Positions 63,874 to 64,000 of a stretch of DNA of 64,000 bases are shown piece after piece. Location: positions 174,106 to 238,105 of the forward strand of contig NZ_LT608324.1 in assembly GCF_900095705.1 (NCBI RefSeq), read 5' to 3'. A program made the position numbers and the translations under genes. The notes beneath the pieces are model-generated. The model was not told the origin of the DNA, made no database searches, and saw nothing but the letters and a program-made list of their open reading frames with translations. Positions within the stretch are counted from its first letter, which is position 1. Every line of letters starts with the position of its first letter. This DNA is from Fusobacterium massiliense. GTDB taxonomy: Bacteria; Fusobacteriota; Fusobacteriia; Fusobacteriales; Fusobacteriaceae.

Positions 63874-63991
63874 GCTTGGCAAATCCATACTCTCCCAGGC
63901 CGCTTCCAGCCAAGTACCATCAGCGTATATGGGCTTAACTTCTAGGTTCGGAATGTTACTAGGTGTACCCCCATAGCTATTCTCACCAAGC
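63874..63991 (-). rRNA. rrf: 5S ribosomal RNA
   Basis: On the minus strand it starts GCTTGGTGAGAATAGC and ends GGATTTGCCAAGC. It contains the 5S hallmark CCGAACCTAGAAGTTAAGCC and CTGATGGTACT. The ends pair as helix I. The larger rRNA genes should lie to the right, outside the window. Confidence 0.95.
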
Positions 63992-64000
63992 AATTTAATT

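Overview
The DNA is very AT-rich. The codon use, the gene set and the two-partner-secretion adhesin point to a Fusobacterium of the nucleatum/periodonticum type; this is inference, since no 16S gene is present. Nearly all genes outside the large toxin locus are ordinary chromosomal housekeeping genes.

Layout. 1-12.2 kb (minus strand): the start of a radical-SAM gene, then hypothetical-tsaC-prs-glmU, a membrane J-domain protein, a RelE/ParE-type toxin-antitoxin pair, a 5'-truncated gene, and leuS-sigma factor-rlmB-murA. 12.3-12.8 kb: six tRNA genes (Pro, Gly, His, Lys, Leu, Gln) behind a perfect consensus promoter. 12.9-16.8 kb (plus strand): a nitroreductase, birA, and an mnmA gene cut by an ISL3-type insertion sequence with a perfect 8-bp target duplication. 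17-24.7 kb (minus strand): rny, a STAS/anti-sigma kinase pair, a lipoprotein, miaA, obgE, a flavoprotein reductase and putP. putP has a strong promoter and a structured, terminator-ending leader RNA. 55-63.3 kb (plus strand): mscS, a potD-like gene, dnaN, pepD, an amidase and der, ending near a candidate small RNA. The minus-strand tail of an rRNA operon (5S, tRNA-Asn) closes the window.

24.9-52.1 kb is one minus-strand polymorphic-toxin locus. A TpsB/FhaC-type outer-membrane transporter (50490-52094) is followed by a 2595-residue TpsA/FhaB/CdiA-type exoprotein (42694-50481) and a small membrane protein that is probably its immunity partner. Downstream are about eight further units. Each is a promoterless 3' fragment of the exoprotein gene ending in a different C-terminal domain, and most are followed immediately by a different small membrane protein, lipoprotein or soluble protein. 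Shared segments (one about 900 bp and nearly identical) would let homologous recombination move a silent tail onto the expressed gene. In several units the shared part before the variable tail holds an HExxH motif and ends at a conserved EAKLVPEKD-type boundary. This arrangement resembles orphan CdiA-CT/CdiI arrays but has no VENN motif.

A second theme is a dispersed intergenic repeat of about 110 bp, in 13 copies. It consists of an imperfectly palindromic core of about 75 bp plus an asymmetric AT-rich tail, and the core occurs in both orientations relative to the tail. No copy lies between 22.2 and 52.7 kb, which includes the toxin locus.
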